A stretch of DNA of 24,036 nucleotides. Source: Chloroflexota bacterium (GTDB lineage Bacteria > Chloroflexota > Anaerolineae > Anaerolineales > UBA4823). The position numbers were made by a program, and so were the translations under genes. The notes under the pieces are model-generated. The model saw nothing but the letters and a program-made list of their open reading frames with translations, did not search any database and was not told the DNA's origin. The stretch is taken from positions 1-24,036 of the forward strand of contig DAOVCZ010000005.1 in the NCBI GenBank assembly GCA_030669775.1. The letters run 5' to 3'. Positions 7,656 to 15,395 of the stretch are shown in pieces (the stretch's first letter is position 1; every line of letters begins with the position of its first letter).

Positions 7656-8657
7656 TTACTTATCCAGTTTCACTTTCTGTTTGACCAAGGCCAACAACAG
7701 ACGAACAGCATTTTGAACATCGTTTAGATCAACCATTTCTGAAGGGGCATGCACATAACGGCAGGGGATAGAAACGCAGCCCGCTGGAACACCAGCCCGG
7801 GTGAGCTGGATGGCGCGTGCATCGGTTGTGCCACGTTCAAGGACTTCAAGTTGATAAGGGATTTTTGCGTTTTCGGCTGTTCTCACCATCCAATCAACAA
7901 CCCGTGGGTCTGAGAGCATTCCGCTATCCCGGACTTTTACTGCTGGTCCCGAACCTAAAACGACATCCATTTTGATCCCTTTGGGTGTATCGCCGGAACC
8001 GGTGACGTCCACGGCGATACCGATATCTGGATCGAGCCCATAAGCGGCAGTAGTAGCACCCCTCAGACCTACCTCTTCCTGGACACTGAATACGAAATAC
8101 ACCTGGTTGGAACTACTTTTAAGAAGCCGCAAGGTTTCAATCAGCACAGCCACACCGATGCGGTCATCCATCGCTTTAGACACTAAGCGCTGACCGTATG
8201 CCGAGAAAGATCGGTCAAAGGCAGCAACCTCACCGACACGCACAGGGCAATCGGCGCGGCTCGTTGCGCCGACATCAATATACATCTGACTGAAGGTTGG
8301 TAATTTGTTTACGTCTTCTAATGCTTCGTAACCGATGACACCCTGGGTGCCATTAAGGAAACGAACCCGCCCGCCTAAGCAGGTATGTCGGCGCACGCCT
8401 CCGATAGTTGTGAAGCGTATGAAACCAGATTCATCGATGTGGGTGGCGATAATACCGATCTCATCCATATGAGCTGCCAGCATGATTTTCTTACCGCCAG
8501 CTGTAGTTTGTCCCTTGATGGCGATTAGGTTACCGAGGGCGTCGACCTGCAACTCGTCGGCGATGGGCTCAATTTTTGATCGGATCACTTCTCGAACATT
8601 TTTCTCATATCCAGATGGACTGGTTGTTTCGACGAGTTCTTGGATCAAGGATTTCAT
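7656..8657 (-). CDS. M42-family metallo-aminopeptidase (paralogue A)
   Basis: This cytoplasmic aminopeptidase/endoglucanase-type protein (333 residues) belongs to the M42 family, whose members form large TET complexes that trim peptides. All five metal ligands and the catalytic Glu are visible: H63 (LAAHMDEIG), D164 (AMDDRIG), E194/E195 (VQEEVGLRGA), D217 (AVDVTGSG) and H303 (RYVHAPSE). It is the most canonical of the three paralogues here. GGAG lies 5 nt before the second of two tandem ATGs, so 8657 is preferred over 8660. It lies 55 nt downstream of paralogue B and 32 nt upstream of the lipoprotein gene. CelM-like endoglucanase labels are often attached to this family, but peptidase activity is the safer call. 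Confidence 0.93.
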   Translation of the reverse strand: MKSLIQELVETTSPSGYEKNVREVIRSKIEPIADELQVDALGNLIAIKGQTTAGGKKIMLAAHMDEIGIIATHIDESGFIRFTTIGGVRRHTCLGGRVRFLNGTQGVIGYEALEDVNKLPTFSQMYIDVGATSRADCPVRVGEVAAFDRSFSAYGQRLVSKAMDDRIGVAVLIETLRLLKSSSNQVYFVFSVQEEVGLRGATTAAYGLDPDIGIAVDVTGSGDTPKGIKMDVVLGSGPAVKVRDSGMLSDPRVVDWMVRTAENAKIPYQLEVLERGTTDARAIQLTRAGVPAGCVSIPCRYVHAPSEMVDLNDVQNAVRLLLALVKQKVKLDK

Positions 8658-8712
8658 CATAGCTCCAGTATTTATGGCTTCCCTCAGAGGTGAAAACCGC
8701 TCGGGTTTGCGA

Positions 8713-9822
8713 CTATCGGTCTATTGACAACAAATCTGGCGTCATCGTTGAGAGCGCATTGTGTAATAAGGCTAATGTGTTTTTCCAGTCGGAAAGTCGG
8801 GCAATACCAGCGGCAGTGTGGATGTACCTTCCGGGAATGGAGACTGAAATGCTGGGTACCCCTGCCCGAGAACGGTGGATGGCACCGGCATCTGTACCAC
8901 CTCTGCCGGGTTGCCGGAATTGGTAGGGGATGTGCTTTATTTCAGCCGTATCAACCAGATGGCGGACCAATCTTGGATCAGCCAGAGTAGCGCTGTCGGC
9001 GAGATAGATCGCCGGTCCACTGTCCAGCTTAGTATTGTAAAAGCTGTTTTCTTCCCCCTCGTTTTCTCCTTCCCATCCGGGTAGATCTATTGCCGGAGTT
9101 GAGTCAATAGCGATCCCCAGATCTGGGTTAAATGCGTAGGCAGCGACCTGTGCGCCTCGCAAGCCGACTTCTTCCTGCACTGTAAAGGCTGCCAAAAGGT
9201 CAATGTTATCGGGTGCATGCTTGACCAATTCGATCAGGGTGGCGACTCCTAAGCGATCGTCCAAAGCTTTAGCTCTCACGCTTGGCCCAACCCTAGTATA
9301 AGTGGTCGCGAAGGTAGCTCGATCACCTGCTTTAACTTTAGAGTTATCCCCAATCCCTATATCAATGCGGAGTGAATCAAGTGAGATAGTGCTCTTTCGC
9401 TCTTTACTCGTGGTCAAGTGAATAGGTTTGGCTCCGATCACGCCTGGGATGTGATCGTGACCGATCCAAACAGGTTTACCTGCCAACTGGCGAATATCTA
9501 TGCCGCCGACGGTGTCGAATCGGAAAATTCCATCTCCATCATGGTGGGTTAACATAAACCCAATTTCATCCATATGTGCTGCGAGCATCACCCGCAGGCG
9601 TTTCTTTCTCGATGGCGACTGGCCGAGCTTGGTGACCAGTATATTTCCAAGTGCATCAACCCGAACTTCATTTGCATGAGGGCGCACCTGCTCCAATACG
9701 ATGGCTCTCACCTCTTGCTCGTCACCCGAGACAGCGCAAGCGTTGCAAAGCTGTTTTAGGAGTCTGGTTTGGGCAGCGCCTATTTTTGGTTGGGAATTCT
9801 TGGGAGAAGAATTGGCGCTCAT
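8713..9822 (-). CDS. M42-family metallo-aminopeptidase (paralogue B)
   Basis: At 369 residues this is the longest of the three. It has a Ser/Asn/Pro/Lys-rich N-terminal extension (about 15 residues) and an acidic insertion after the D240 ligand (residues about 246-264, rich in Gly and Glu). The metal and catalytic positions remain: H83 (LAAHMDEIG), D188 (LDDRLG), E217/E218 (VQEEVGLRGA), D240 (AIDSTPA) and H335. The motif following the last His reads YIHTAAG instead of the usual H-x-P-x-E, so the substrate pocket or subunit contact may differ. Its ATG overlaps the stop of paralogue C by 4 nt (ATGA), so translation is probably coupled. It is expected to be a cytoplasmic peptidase. Confidence 0.92.
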   Translation of the reverse strand: MSANSSPKNSQPKIGAAQTRLLKQLCNACAVSGDEQEVRAIVLEQVRPHANEVRVDALGNILVTKLGQSPSRKKRLRVMLAAHMDEIGFMLTHHDGDGIFRFDTVGGIDIRQLAGKPVWIGHDHIPGVIGAKPIHLTTSKERKSTISLDSLRIDIGIGDNSKVKAGDRATFATTYTRVGPSVRAKALDDRLGVATLIELVKHAPDNIDLLAAFTVQEEVGLRGAQVAAYAFNPDLGIAIDSTPAIDLPGWEGENEGEENSFYNTKLDSGPAIYLADSATLADPRLVRHLVDTAEIKHIPYQFRQPGRGGTDAGAIHRSRAGVPSISVSIPGRYIHTAAGIARLSDWKNTLALLHNALSTMTPDLLSIDR

Positions 9823-10883
9823 GATAGCTCGTCCAAAGTTAATTTGTTCATAAAATCAATATCCAGATGAGCAATAAACTCGCTCAGCAGATGGGCAGCA
9901 CGCCGAATGTCCTTCAAGGCAACCACTTCAACTGGTGTATGCATATAGCGCAGCGGGATACTGACCACCATGGTCGGAATCCCCTCTGTTGCGACTTGCA
10001 GAGAGAATGCATCGGTTCCAGAGTGGCGCGGCATAACCTCTACAGCATAGGGGATTTCGAGCTGCTCGGCCAGCTGCTTGAAGGACCTATGCAAACCAGG
10101 ATGAATATTTGGACCCCAACCAAGGGTTGGACCCTTGTCTAATGGAAAGGTCTTATGTTCGGGTGTGCCAGGGCTTTTTCCCCAGGTTACATCTACTGCC
10201 ACGGCCAAATCAGGGTGCAGCAGAAAAGCCGAGGTTTTTGCTCCCCCCAGGGTTTCTTCTTCCTGGGTTGTTGCCACTGCCCAGACATCCCAGGCATGAC
10301 GGCGAGATTGAAGTTCCTGGAGGCACAATGTGAGTGCAGCGACCGAGGCACGATTGTCCAATGATCGTCCTGCAAGTGTGTCCGATTGCAGTTGGATCGG
10401 CTCCTGTGAAAATGATATCAAGTCTCCAGTGCGAACCAGCTGTTTTACTCGTTGTGGCCTTAGGCCGGTATCAACCAGCAGGTATTTGAGCGGTACGGGA
10501 CCTTCTCTTGCAGATGCCGGCAGAAGGTGTGCTGGCGGTTGTACGATCACCCCAGGCAGATCCTGCCTGCCATGAACGATTACCAGCTGTCCTGGTAGGA
10601 CGCGTGCATCCAGACCTCCTATTTCGGTCACTTTCAGAAAGCCATCTACAACGCTGGTGACCATCAAACCGATGGCATCCATGTGTGCCGCGATCAGGAT
10701 CGTTGGGCGGGGTTCAGACGCAATACCGTTTTTTAATCCATGTAGACTTCCCAAGGGACTGACGCTGAGTTCATCGGTGATCGGTTGCCAGGCAGCTTCA
10801 ATTACTTCTCGGATCGGTGCTTCATAACCGGAAAGACCTGGCGTGGTGATCAGGGATTTAAGGAGAGGGAGTAATTCGGTCAT
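9819..10883 (-). CDS. M42-family metallo-aminopeptidase (paralogue C, divergent)
   Basis: This 354-residue protein is the most divergent of the trio and the first to be translated. Likely metal ligands H67 (IAAHMDAIG), D176, D231 (AVDVTWGK) and H315 (RYMHTPVE) and the Glu pair E208/E209 are kept. However, the usual DDR motif is DNR, and VQEEVGLRGA is replaced by TQEEETLGGAKT. It is therefore probably active, though specificity may differ. An AGGT ribosome-binding site precedes ATG 10883. It starts 10 nt after a Thr/Pro-rich membrane-protein gene and overlaps the next M42 gene by 4 nt, which places it firmly in one transcription unit. Confidence 0.9.
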   Translation of the reverse strand: MTELLPLLKSLITTPGLSGYEAPIREVIEAAWQPITDELSVSPLGSLHGLKNGIASEPRPTILIAAHMDAIGLMVTSVVDGFLKVTEIGGLDARVLPGQLVIVHGRQDLPGVIVQPPAHLLPASAREGPVPLKYLLVDTGLRPQRVKQLVRTGDLISFSQEPIQLQSDTLAGRSLDNRASVAALTLCLQELQSRRHAWDVWAVATTQEEETLGGAKTSAFLLHPDLAVAVDVTWGKSPGTPEHKTFPLDKGPTLGWGPNIHPGLHRSFKQLAEQLEIPYAVEVMPRHSGTDAFSLQVATEGIPTMVVSIPLRYMHTPVEVVALKDIRRAAHLLSEFIAHLDIDFMNKLTLDELS

Positions 10884-10893
10884 AGTTACCTAT

Positions 10894-11388
10894 CTAAAAT
10901 TCAATGGCAGTCGGTGTTGAGGTGAATGAATCGCTGGGTGTCAGGGTGGGAGTAAGTGTAATCTCCTCAGAAGGTGTAATTATTGGGGTGGGTGTAGACG
11001 TTTCAGAAGGAATTGGGCTTTGTGTGTAGGTTGATGTCGCTGAAGGTGTTGGACTCTCTGTGTTTGTTGGGCTGGGTTGAATAGTATCTGTCGCGGTGGG
11101 CACTTGTGTATCCGTAGGTGAGGGTGTGTAGGTTATCGTTACTGAAGGGGAGGGGCTCGATGTCTGGGTGGCTGTGCTGGTTGGTGGCAATGAGGGGATA
11201 GCAGTAAGCGTGGGAGGAAGTGTTGAAGTTGGAATCTTGGTCTGGGTGGGGGTTGATGTGGGCATGATACCATCTTCCGGAGCCAGGGCTACTGCTATCA
11301 GTCCAAGGCAATAGCATGGTAGAGTCGCCAGGATGATGGCGACGAAAACTAAGCGCAGACGATTATAAGTAGAAAAGTTAGCAAACAT
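10894..11388 (-). CDS. Thr/Ser/Pro-rich exported low-complexity protein
   Basis: The 164-residue product has an N-terminal hydrophobic segment (about 12-35: LRLVFVAIILATLPCYCLGLIAVALA) that could be a signal peptide or membrane anchor. The rest, about 120 residues, is almost only Thr, Ser, Pro and a few Ile/Glu/Gln, with recurring TPT, SPT and PSP units. There is no recognisable catalytic domain. Similar segments act as flexible, possibly glycosylated stalks in Chloroflexota surface proteins. The reading frame is believable because it has a good promoter at 11410-11438 and is followed after 10 nt by the M42 genes. The function is not known. Confidence 0.7.
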   Translation of the reverse strand: MFANFSTYNRLRLVFVAIILATLPCYCLGLIAVALAPEDGIMPTSTPTQTKIPTSTLPPTLTAIPSLPPTSTATQTSSPSPSVTITYTPSPTDTQVPTATDTIQPSPTNTESPTPSATSTYTQSPIPSETSTPTPIITPSEEITLTPTLTPSDSFTSTPTAIEF

Positions 11389-11409
11389 ATATGCGCTTCA
11401 CAGACTTAG

Positions 11410-11438
11410 ATAATAACACTGGCTTGCAGGAGTGGCAA
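11410..11438 (-). promoter_or_regulatory. Sigma-70-type promoter for the Thr/Pro-rich / M42 / lipoprotein run
   Basis: On the minus strand, TTGCCA (11433-11438), a 17-nt spacer and an extended -10 TGTTATTAT (hexamer 11410-11415) are seen. The start of transcription would be near 11403, about 15 nt before ATG 11388. Because the following genes are closely packed down to 6346, this is the best candidate promoter for the whole five-gene run. The -35 box also lies 17 nt before a TAAAAT (11456-11461) on the plus strand, which could serve the divergent PIG-L gene. Confidence 0.68.
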
Positions 11439-11488
11439 GGCGGTGAGACATTGGGTAAAATTCACAGATAGTAAAATGGAACAAGGTC

Positions 11489-12220
11489 ATGGAGTGGATT
11501 TATCTTTCACCGCATTTTGACGATGTCGCTTTTTCCTGTGGAGGACTGGTCTGGGAACAGGTCGAATCAGGAGATAAAGTGTCTATATGGACGATTTGTG
11601 CTGGAGAACCGCCACCTGGACCTATCTCCCTGTATGCTCAAAGCTTACACAAACGCTGGGAAACCAGTCGAGAAGCGGTGACTGTACGAAGGGCTGAAGA
11701 TTGGCTCTCCAACCGACGATTGGGGGCAACCTCGCGCAATTTTTCGATCCCCGATGCTATTTACCGCCGTTACCCCGTTGGTGGAACTCCCATGTACACA
11801 TCTGATCCGGAATTGTTCTCAGAGCTTCGATTGGATGAAATCCATCTGGTGGAAACCCTAACGAATGAGCTTATTCACGCCTTACCGCAGGTATGTGAAT
11901 TGGTCTGTCCACTTGCATTGGGGGGGCATGTAGACCATCGTTTAGTGAGAACTGCCGCGGAGAAATTAGGTAAACGAATGTGGTATTACGCTGACTTTCC
12001 CTATTCAGTTAATCCTGAACAGGATTTAGATGAGAGTGATCGGGAGATGGTCCACAAGCTGTTTCCAGTCTCCGAGACGGGTTTGAGAGTATGGGAGGAA
12101 TCTGTAGCTGCACATTTGTCCCAGATAAGCACATTTTGGTCAAACACAGACCAGATGCGAGATGCCATCCGTGCCTATTGGGAACCGGTAAAAGGCATCA
12201 GACTCTGGCAATTTACTTAG
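11489..12220 (+). CDS. PIG-L (LmbE-like) family deacetylase
   Basis: The 243-residue protein begins with the family signature SPHFDDVAFSCGG. H9 and D12, plus H150 from GGHVDHRLV, make up the expected zinc site (compare MshB), and D11 is the likely general base. PIG-L enzymes remove N-acetyl groups from GlcNAc-containing or similar small molecules; the substrate here is open (cell-wall sugar, thiol cofactor or antibiotic-type). It is cytoplasmic, with no signal peptide. The start must be this ATG because the motif begins at residue 7; the leader is short, with AAGG 2 nt upstream. It is a single gene, divergent from the M42 run and followed by greA, which has its own promoter. Confidence 0.92.
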   Translation: MEWIYLSPHFDDVAFSCGGLVWEQVESGDKVSIWTICAGEPPPGPISLYAQSLHKRWETSREAVTVRRAEDWLSNRRLGATSRNFSIPDAIYRRYPVGGTPMYTSDPELFSELRLDEIHLVETLTNELIHALPQVCELVCPLALGGHVDHRLVRTAAEKLGKRMWYYADFPYSVNPEQDLDESDREMVHKLFPVSETGLRVWEESVAAHLSQISTFWSNTDQMRDAIRAYWEPVKGIRLWQFT

Positions 12221-12243
12221 AACATACGTTTTTGTTTGCTCTC

Positions 12244-12272
12244 TTGCAATTCAGGGGAGATTGTGTTAAAAT
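12244..12272 (+). promoter_or_regulatory. Sigma-70-type promoter for greA
   Basis: TTGCAA (12244-12249), a 17-nt spacer and TAAAAT (12267-12272) with a TGT extension make a strong predicted promoter. Transcription would begin near 12279 and give a leader of about 130 nt before greA. That leader contains a possible GCGGCG/CGCCGC hairpin (12282-12287 with 12313-12318) followed by a TTTT. It has no clear open frame; a regulatory role is only possible. Confidence 0.72.
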
Positions 12273-12407
12273 CCGTGCGCGGCGGCGGAAGAGCGTATAT
12301 GCAATTCCAAGACGCCGCATCTCCTTTTCATAAGTGGAACCAGGGTTACACCAGAATGTTAATGGGGATTAGAATAAATATTTTGCTGAAAGCTCACGGG
12401 TGACATA

Positions 12408-12878
12408 ATGCCTCCTTCATTTCTGACCCCTTTGGGGTACCAAAAGCTACAGGATGAGTTGGAACAACTTAGAACGGTTAAACGCCAGGAAGTCGCCGCG
12501 CGATTGAGAGAAGCGATGGAAGATGGCGGTGATATGGGTGTCGACTTGGATGCCGAGTATGAGGCTGCTAAGAACGAGCAAGCGTTCGTTGAAGGACGCA
12601 TCCAGGAGTTAGAAACATTGTTTGCAAATGCGCGGGTCATCGAGAATTCTGGCAAACGAGATGTGGTCGATGTTGGCGCAACGGTCACAATCAAGGAAGG
12701 TAGAGGCGCTCCAGAGGTTTACACAGTTGTTGGTCGCGCGGAAGCAAATCCTCGGGAAGGTCGAATTTCAAACGAATCCCCTCTTGGTCAGGCTATCATT
12801 GCTCACAAAGCAGGCGATAAGGTGAAAGTTGAAGCACCAGGTGGTGCTTTTGAAGTAAAAATAGTTAAGGTGGAGTAG
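12408..12878 (+). CDS. greA: Transcription elongation factor GreA, with enlarged coiled-coil tip
   Basis: The 156-residue protein has the length of GreA, which enters the RNA polymerase secondary channel and stimulates cleavage of backtracked RNA. The N-terminal coiled coil (about 10-78) includes LTPLGYQKLQDELEQL and AEYEAAKNEQAFVEGRI. The C-terminal FKBP-like domain ends in SPLGQAIIAHKAGDKVKVEAPGG. The tip is unusual. Where GreA normally reads G-D-L-x-E-N-A-E-Y, this protein reads GGDMGVDLDAEY (residues 40-51), about two to three residues longer and with acids at D42, D46 and D48. The usual D/E pair may still be supplied. A GGTGA ribosome-binding site precedes ATG 12408. A strong terminator follows. 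Confidence 0.95.
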   Translation: MPPSFLTPLGYQKLQDELEQLRTVKRQEVAARLREAMEDGGDMGVDLDAEYEAAKNEQAFVEGRIQELETLFANARVIENSGKRDVVDVGATVTIKEGRGAPEVYTVVGRAEANPREGRISNESPLGQAIIAHKAGDKVKVEAPGGAFEVKIVKVE

Positions 12879-12897
12879 CACTGGGCTTATCGAACTC

Positions 12898-12933
12898 AAG
12901 CCCCGCGCGAGCAACATCTGCGCGGGGCTTTCA
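12898..12933 (+). terminator. Intrinsic terminator between greA and lysS
   Basis: An 11-bp GC-rich stem, AAGCCCCGCGC (12898-12908) / GCGCGGGGCTT (12920-12930), has an 11-nt loop and a short T-run. It starts 20 nt after the greA stop and ends about 8 nt before the lysS ribosome-binding site. No separate lysS promoter is obvious, so partial read-through may supply lysS. Confidence 0.85.
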
Positions 12934-12953
12934 TATAAATAGGGAGAATGCTA

Positions 12954-14471
12954 ATGGCGAGGGAATACTCGAATTTAGAAAAGGTACGCCTGGAAAAGGC
13001 GAATGAATTACATGATCAGGGTATTGAGCCATATCCAACGCACTCTGAGCGCTCGCATTCCACCGAGGAAGCTGTCCAGGCCTATGAGGCCACTGAAAGT
13101 GCTGGAGGGGATCAAATTGTTAAGGCGACACTGGTCGGACGCCTGCGTTCTCTGCGTGCGATGGGTAAGATCACCTTTGCTCATATCGAAGATGGTGCCG
13201 GACGTGTGCAGCTCTTTCTAAGAGCCGATGACCTTGGGCAGGAACAGCTCGATTTCTTCAACCGTTATTTCGACTTGGGGGATTTTATCCAGGCAAGTGG
13301 TGAAATGTTCCGCACTCGATCAGGTGAAGTTACCCTTAGTGTGAAAGAATTCAACATGCTGGCTAAGGCGATCACACCGCTACCGGCAGCGAAGGATGAG
13401 GTGGTTGATGGTCAGATCGTGCAGCACGCGACTCTGGCGGAACCCGAGGTGCGCTATCGACAGCGCTATGCCGATCTGGCTGTAAACCCAGACGTTCGCC
13501 AAATTTTTCGAGCTCGGGCTGCCATAATTCGCAGCCTACGGGAATTTCTCGACAGCCATGATTTCTTAGAAGTTGAAACCCCCATCCTGCAGCCGATCTA
13601 TGGCGGAGCCGCAGCGCGCCCATTTGTCACGTTTCATAACCAGCTCAAACAAGATCTCTACCTGCGCATTTCATTTGAGCTTTATTTAAAACGGCTGTTG
13701 GTCGGAAATCTGGAGCGGGTTTACGAAATCGGACGCGATTTCCGTAATGAAGGAGTCGACCGCACCCATAATCCCGAGTTCACCATGCTTGAGTTCTACA
13801 TGGCATACGCTGATTACCACCAGGTGATGGCTTTCACTGAAGAAATGATTGTCTACGTAGCGGATACGGTAAGTGGTACCCGGCGGATACCTTTTCAGGG
13901 TCATGAAATCAATCTTGAACCTCCCTGGAGACGTATAAAGCTCAGCGAGGGTCTGGTCGAGATGGCGGGAATCGATATCGACGAACACTCGACAGCCGAA
14001 AGTTTGGCTGAGGCCATGCGCGCAAAGAATCTGCAACCAGATCCCAAATCTACCCGCGGCAAACTGATCGATTCCTTGATCGGGAACTTCCTGGAGCCAA
14101 ACCTGATTCAGCCCACCATCATTTATGACTACCCGCGCGATATCTCTCCTCTGACCAAGAGCAAGCCTGATGATGCAAATACCGTTGAACGTTTCGAGGC
14201 TTTTATTGCTGGGATGGAAATTTGCAACGCCTTTACCGAACTCAATGATCCACTTGACCAGGAGGCACGTTTCCAGGAGATGAGCCGCGATTACGCCTCT
14301 GATGATGAGGAGCGCCATCCGATGGATGAGGACTACCTGCGCGCGATGCGGTATGGCATGCCCCCCAACGGCGGCTTCGGCATGGGAGTCGACCGGTTGA
14401 CGATGCTTTTTACAGATACACTAAATATACGTGAAGTGATCTTGTTCCCCCACTTACGAGAAAGGGATTAA
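12954..14471 (+). CDS. lysS: Lysyl-tRNA synthetase (class II)
   Basis: This 505-residue enzyme charges tRNA-Lys with lysine using ATP in the cytoplasm. An N-terminal OB-fold anticodon-binding domain (about 50-150, including GRLRSLRAMGKITFAHIEDG) precedes the class II core. Motif 2 is seen at RDFRNEGVDRTHNPEFTMLE, with the lysine-pocket segment MEICNAFTELNDP. Motif 3 is GGFGMGVDRLTMLF, and the usual ending REVILFPHLRER is present. The length matches bacterial LysS. ATG 12954 was chosen over ATG 12948 because AGGGAG (12941-12946) is 7 nt upstream of the former but only 1 nt from the latter. It follows greA after a terminator and is convergent with the LLM oxidoreductase gene. Confidence 0.97.
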   Translation: MAREYSNLEKVRLEKANELHDQGIEPYPTHSERSHSTEEAVQAYEATESAGGDQIVKATLVGRLRSLRAMGKITFAHIEDGAGRVQLFLRADDLGQEQLDFFNRYFDLGDFIQASGEMFRTRSGEVTLSVKEFNMLAKAITPLPAAKDEVVDGQIVQHATLAEPEVRYRQRYADLAVNPDVRQIFRARAAIIRSLREFLDSHDFLEVETPILQPIYGGAAARPFVTFHNQLKQDLYLRISFELYLKRLLVGNLERVYEIGRDFRNEGVDRTHNPEFTMLEFYMAYADYHQVMAFTEEMIVYVADTVSGTRRIPFQGHEINLEPPWRRIKLSEGLVEMAGIDIDEHSTAESLAEAMRAKNLQPDPKSTRGKLIDSLIGNFLEPNLIQPTIIYDYPRDISPLTKSKPDDANTVERFEAFIAGMEICNAFTELNDPLDQEARFQEMSRDYASDDEERHPMDEDYLRAMRYGMPPNGGFGMGVDRLTMLFTDTLNIREVILFPHLRERD

Positions 14472-14561
14472 TCAGCAACACGAAGATACATAATGGGGTG
14501 CGATTCAAATCCTTGACCTGATCCTGCTACCCATAAACCACTAAATAGATTCGTTATAGGG

Positions 14562-15395
14562 TCATTCCACGGGTGGGGGTCCCTGTTTGATACGGGTGAG
14601 CACAGCTTCTGTTTCCTGCATTTCCCAAAGGGCTTCGATCCACCAGGTCACACCAACATCTCGATACGAGCTGACGATAGTCCCTGCTTTTTGCGGGTCA
14701 TCCCCTGGAGTCTGACCTTCCATGATGATATCGAAAGGGGTGGCTTGATCGTGGCTGGCATTGATGAATTGTTTCATCTCATTTATTTCATCGGGGGTGA
14801 TCATATCCAGGCGGACTTTTCCGTCTTCTCCGAGCACAGCAGGCAGCAAGCCATCATAATGAAGAACTCGATTCATGGATTTTGTGCTTGGCCAAGCGCC
14901 GACCACCCAAACTGGGATGCGTGGTTTCTGAATAGGAGAGGGCGGTGGTTGGAAGGTTTTTTCAGTGATCTTAACTTGGTAGTGCTTCCCAGCATGGAGA
15001 AAAGGCTTCCCAGTCCACAGGTTAGTCAGGATTTCCAACCCTTCATCCAGCAATTCTGCCCGAGTTTTACGGTCTGTAATTTCGCCAAAGTCCTCGAACC
15101 CAGTGTTAACTGCGCCTAAACCAACAGATAAAATAACCCTCCCTCTTGAAAGATTGTCTAACGTGGCAGTTTCACTAGCTAACTTCCAGGGTCGCATACG
15201 GGAAAGTGGGGTAAGCATTGTACCCAATTTGATGCGTTCTGTGACCATGGCAGCAGCTGTTAGGCAAATCCAGGCATCGATTCCCCATACTGGCTCCCAA
15301 ACGAAAAAACCATCCCACCCGGATTGTTCAGCCTGGAGGGCGAATTCAGCGGCAATTCGGGCATCGCCCTTTGGGAGCACAAAACCGAATTTCAT
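14562..15395 (-). CDS. LLM-class (luciferase-like) flavin/F420-dependent oxidoreductase
   Basis: The 277-residue protein has the TIM-barrel start MKFGFVLPKGDARIAAEFALQAEQ and the family segments GWDGFFVWEP, TERIKLGTMLTPLSRMRPWKLA, LDNLSRGRVILSVGLG, and RAELLDEGLEIL with LWTGKPF. These point to the bacterial luciferase-like monooxygenase/F420 reductase superfamily. Cofactor (FMN or F420) and substrate cannot be decided from sequence. It is slightly shorter than typical members (about 300-350). It has an excellent ribosome-binding site, GGAGG, about 6 nt before ATG 15395. It is a single gene, divergent from the serS leader and convergent with lysS. Confidence 0.9.
   Translation of the reverse strand: MKFGFVLPKGDARIAAEFALQAEQSGWDGFFVWEPVWGIDAWICLTAAAMVTERIKLGTMLTPLSRMRPWKLASETATLDNLSRGRVILSVGLGAVNTGFEDFGEITDRKTRAELLDEGLEILTNLWTGKPFLHAGKHYQVKITEKTFQPPPSPIQKPRIPVWVVGAWPSTKSMNRVLHYDGLLPAVLGEDGKVRLDMITPDEINEMKQFINASHDQATPFDIIMEGQTPGDDPQKAGTIVSSYRDVGVTWWIEALWEMQETEAVLTRIKQGPPPVE

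Noticed and set aside
11003..11317. A second frame inside the Thr/Pro-rich gene
   Set aside because: It is the frame-shifted reading of the same low-complexity repeats, without start signals of its own.
12282..12318. GCGGCG/CGCCGC hairpin in the greA leader
   Set aside because: The stem is only 6 bp with a 25-nt loop, and no alternative pairing or known riboswitch core was recognised.
13686..14318. A 210-codon open frame antisense to lysS
   Set aside because: It lies entirely inside a strongly conserved lysS frame, has no ribosome-binding site or recognisable domain, and mirrors lysS codon structure.
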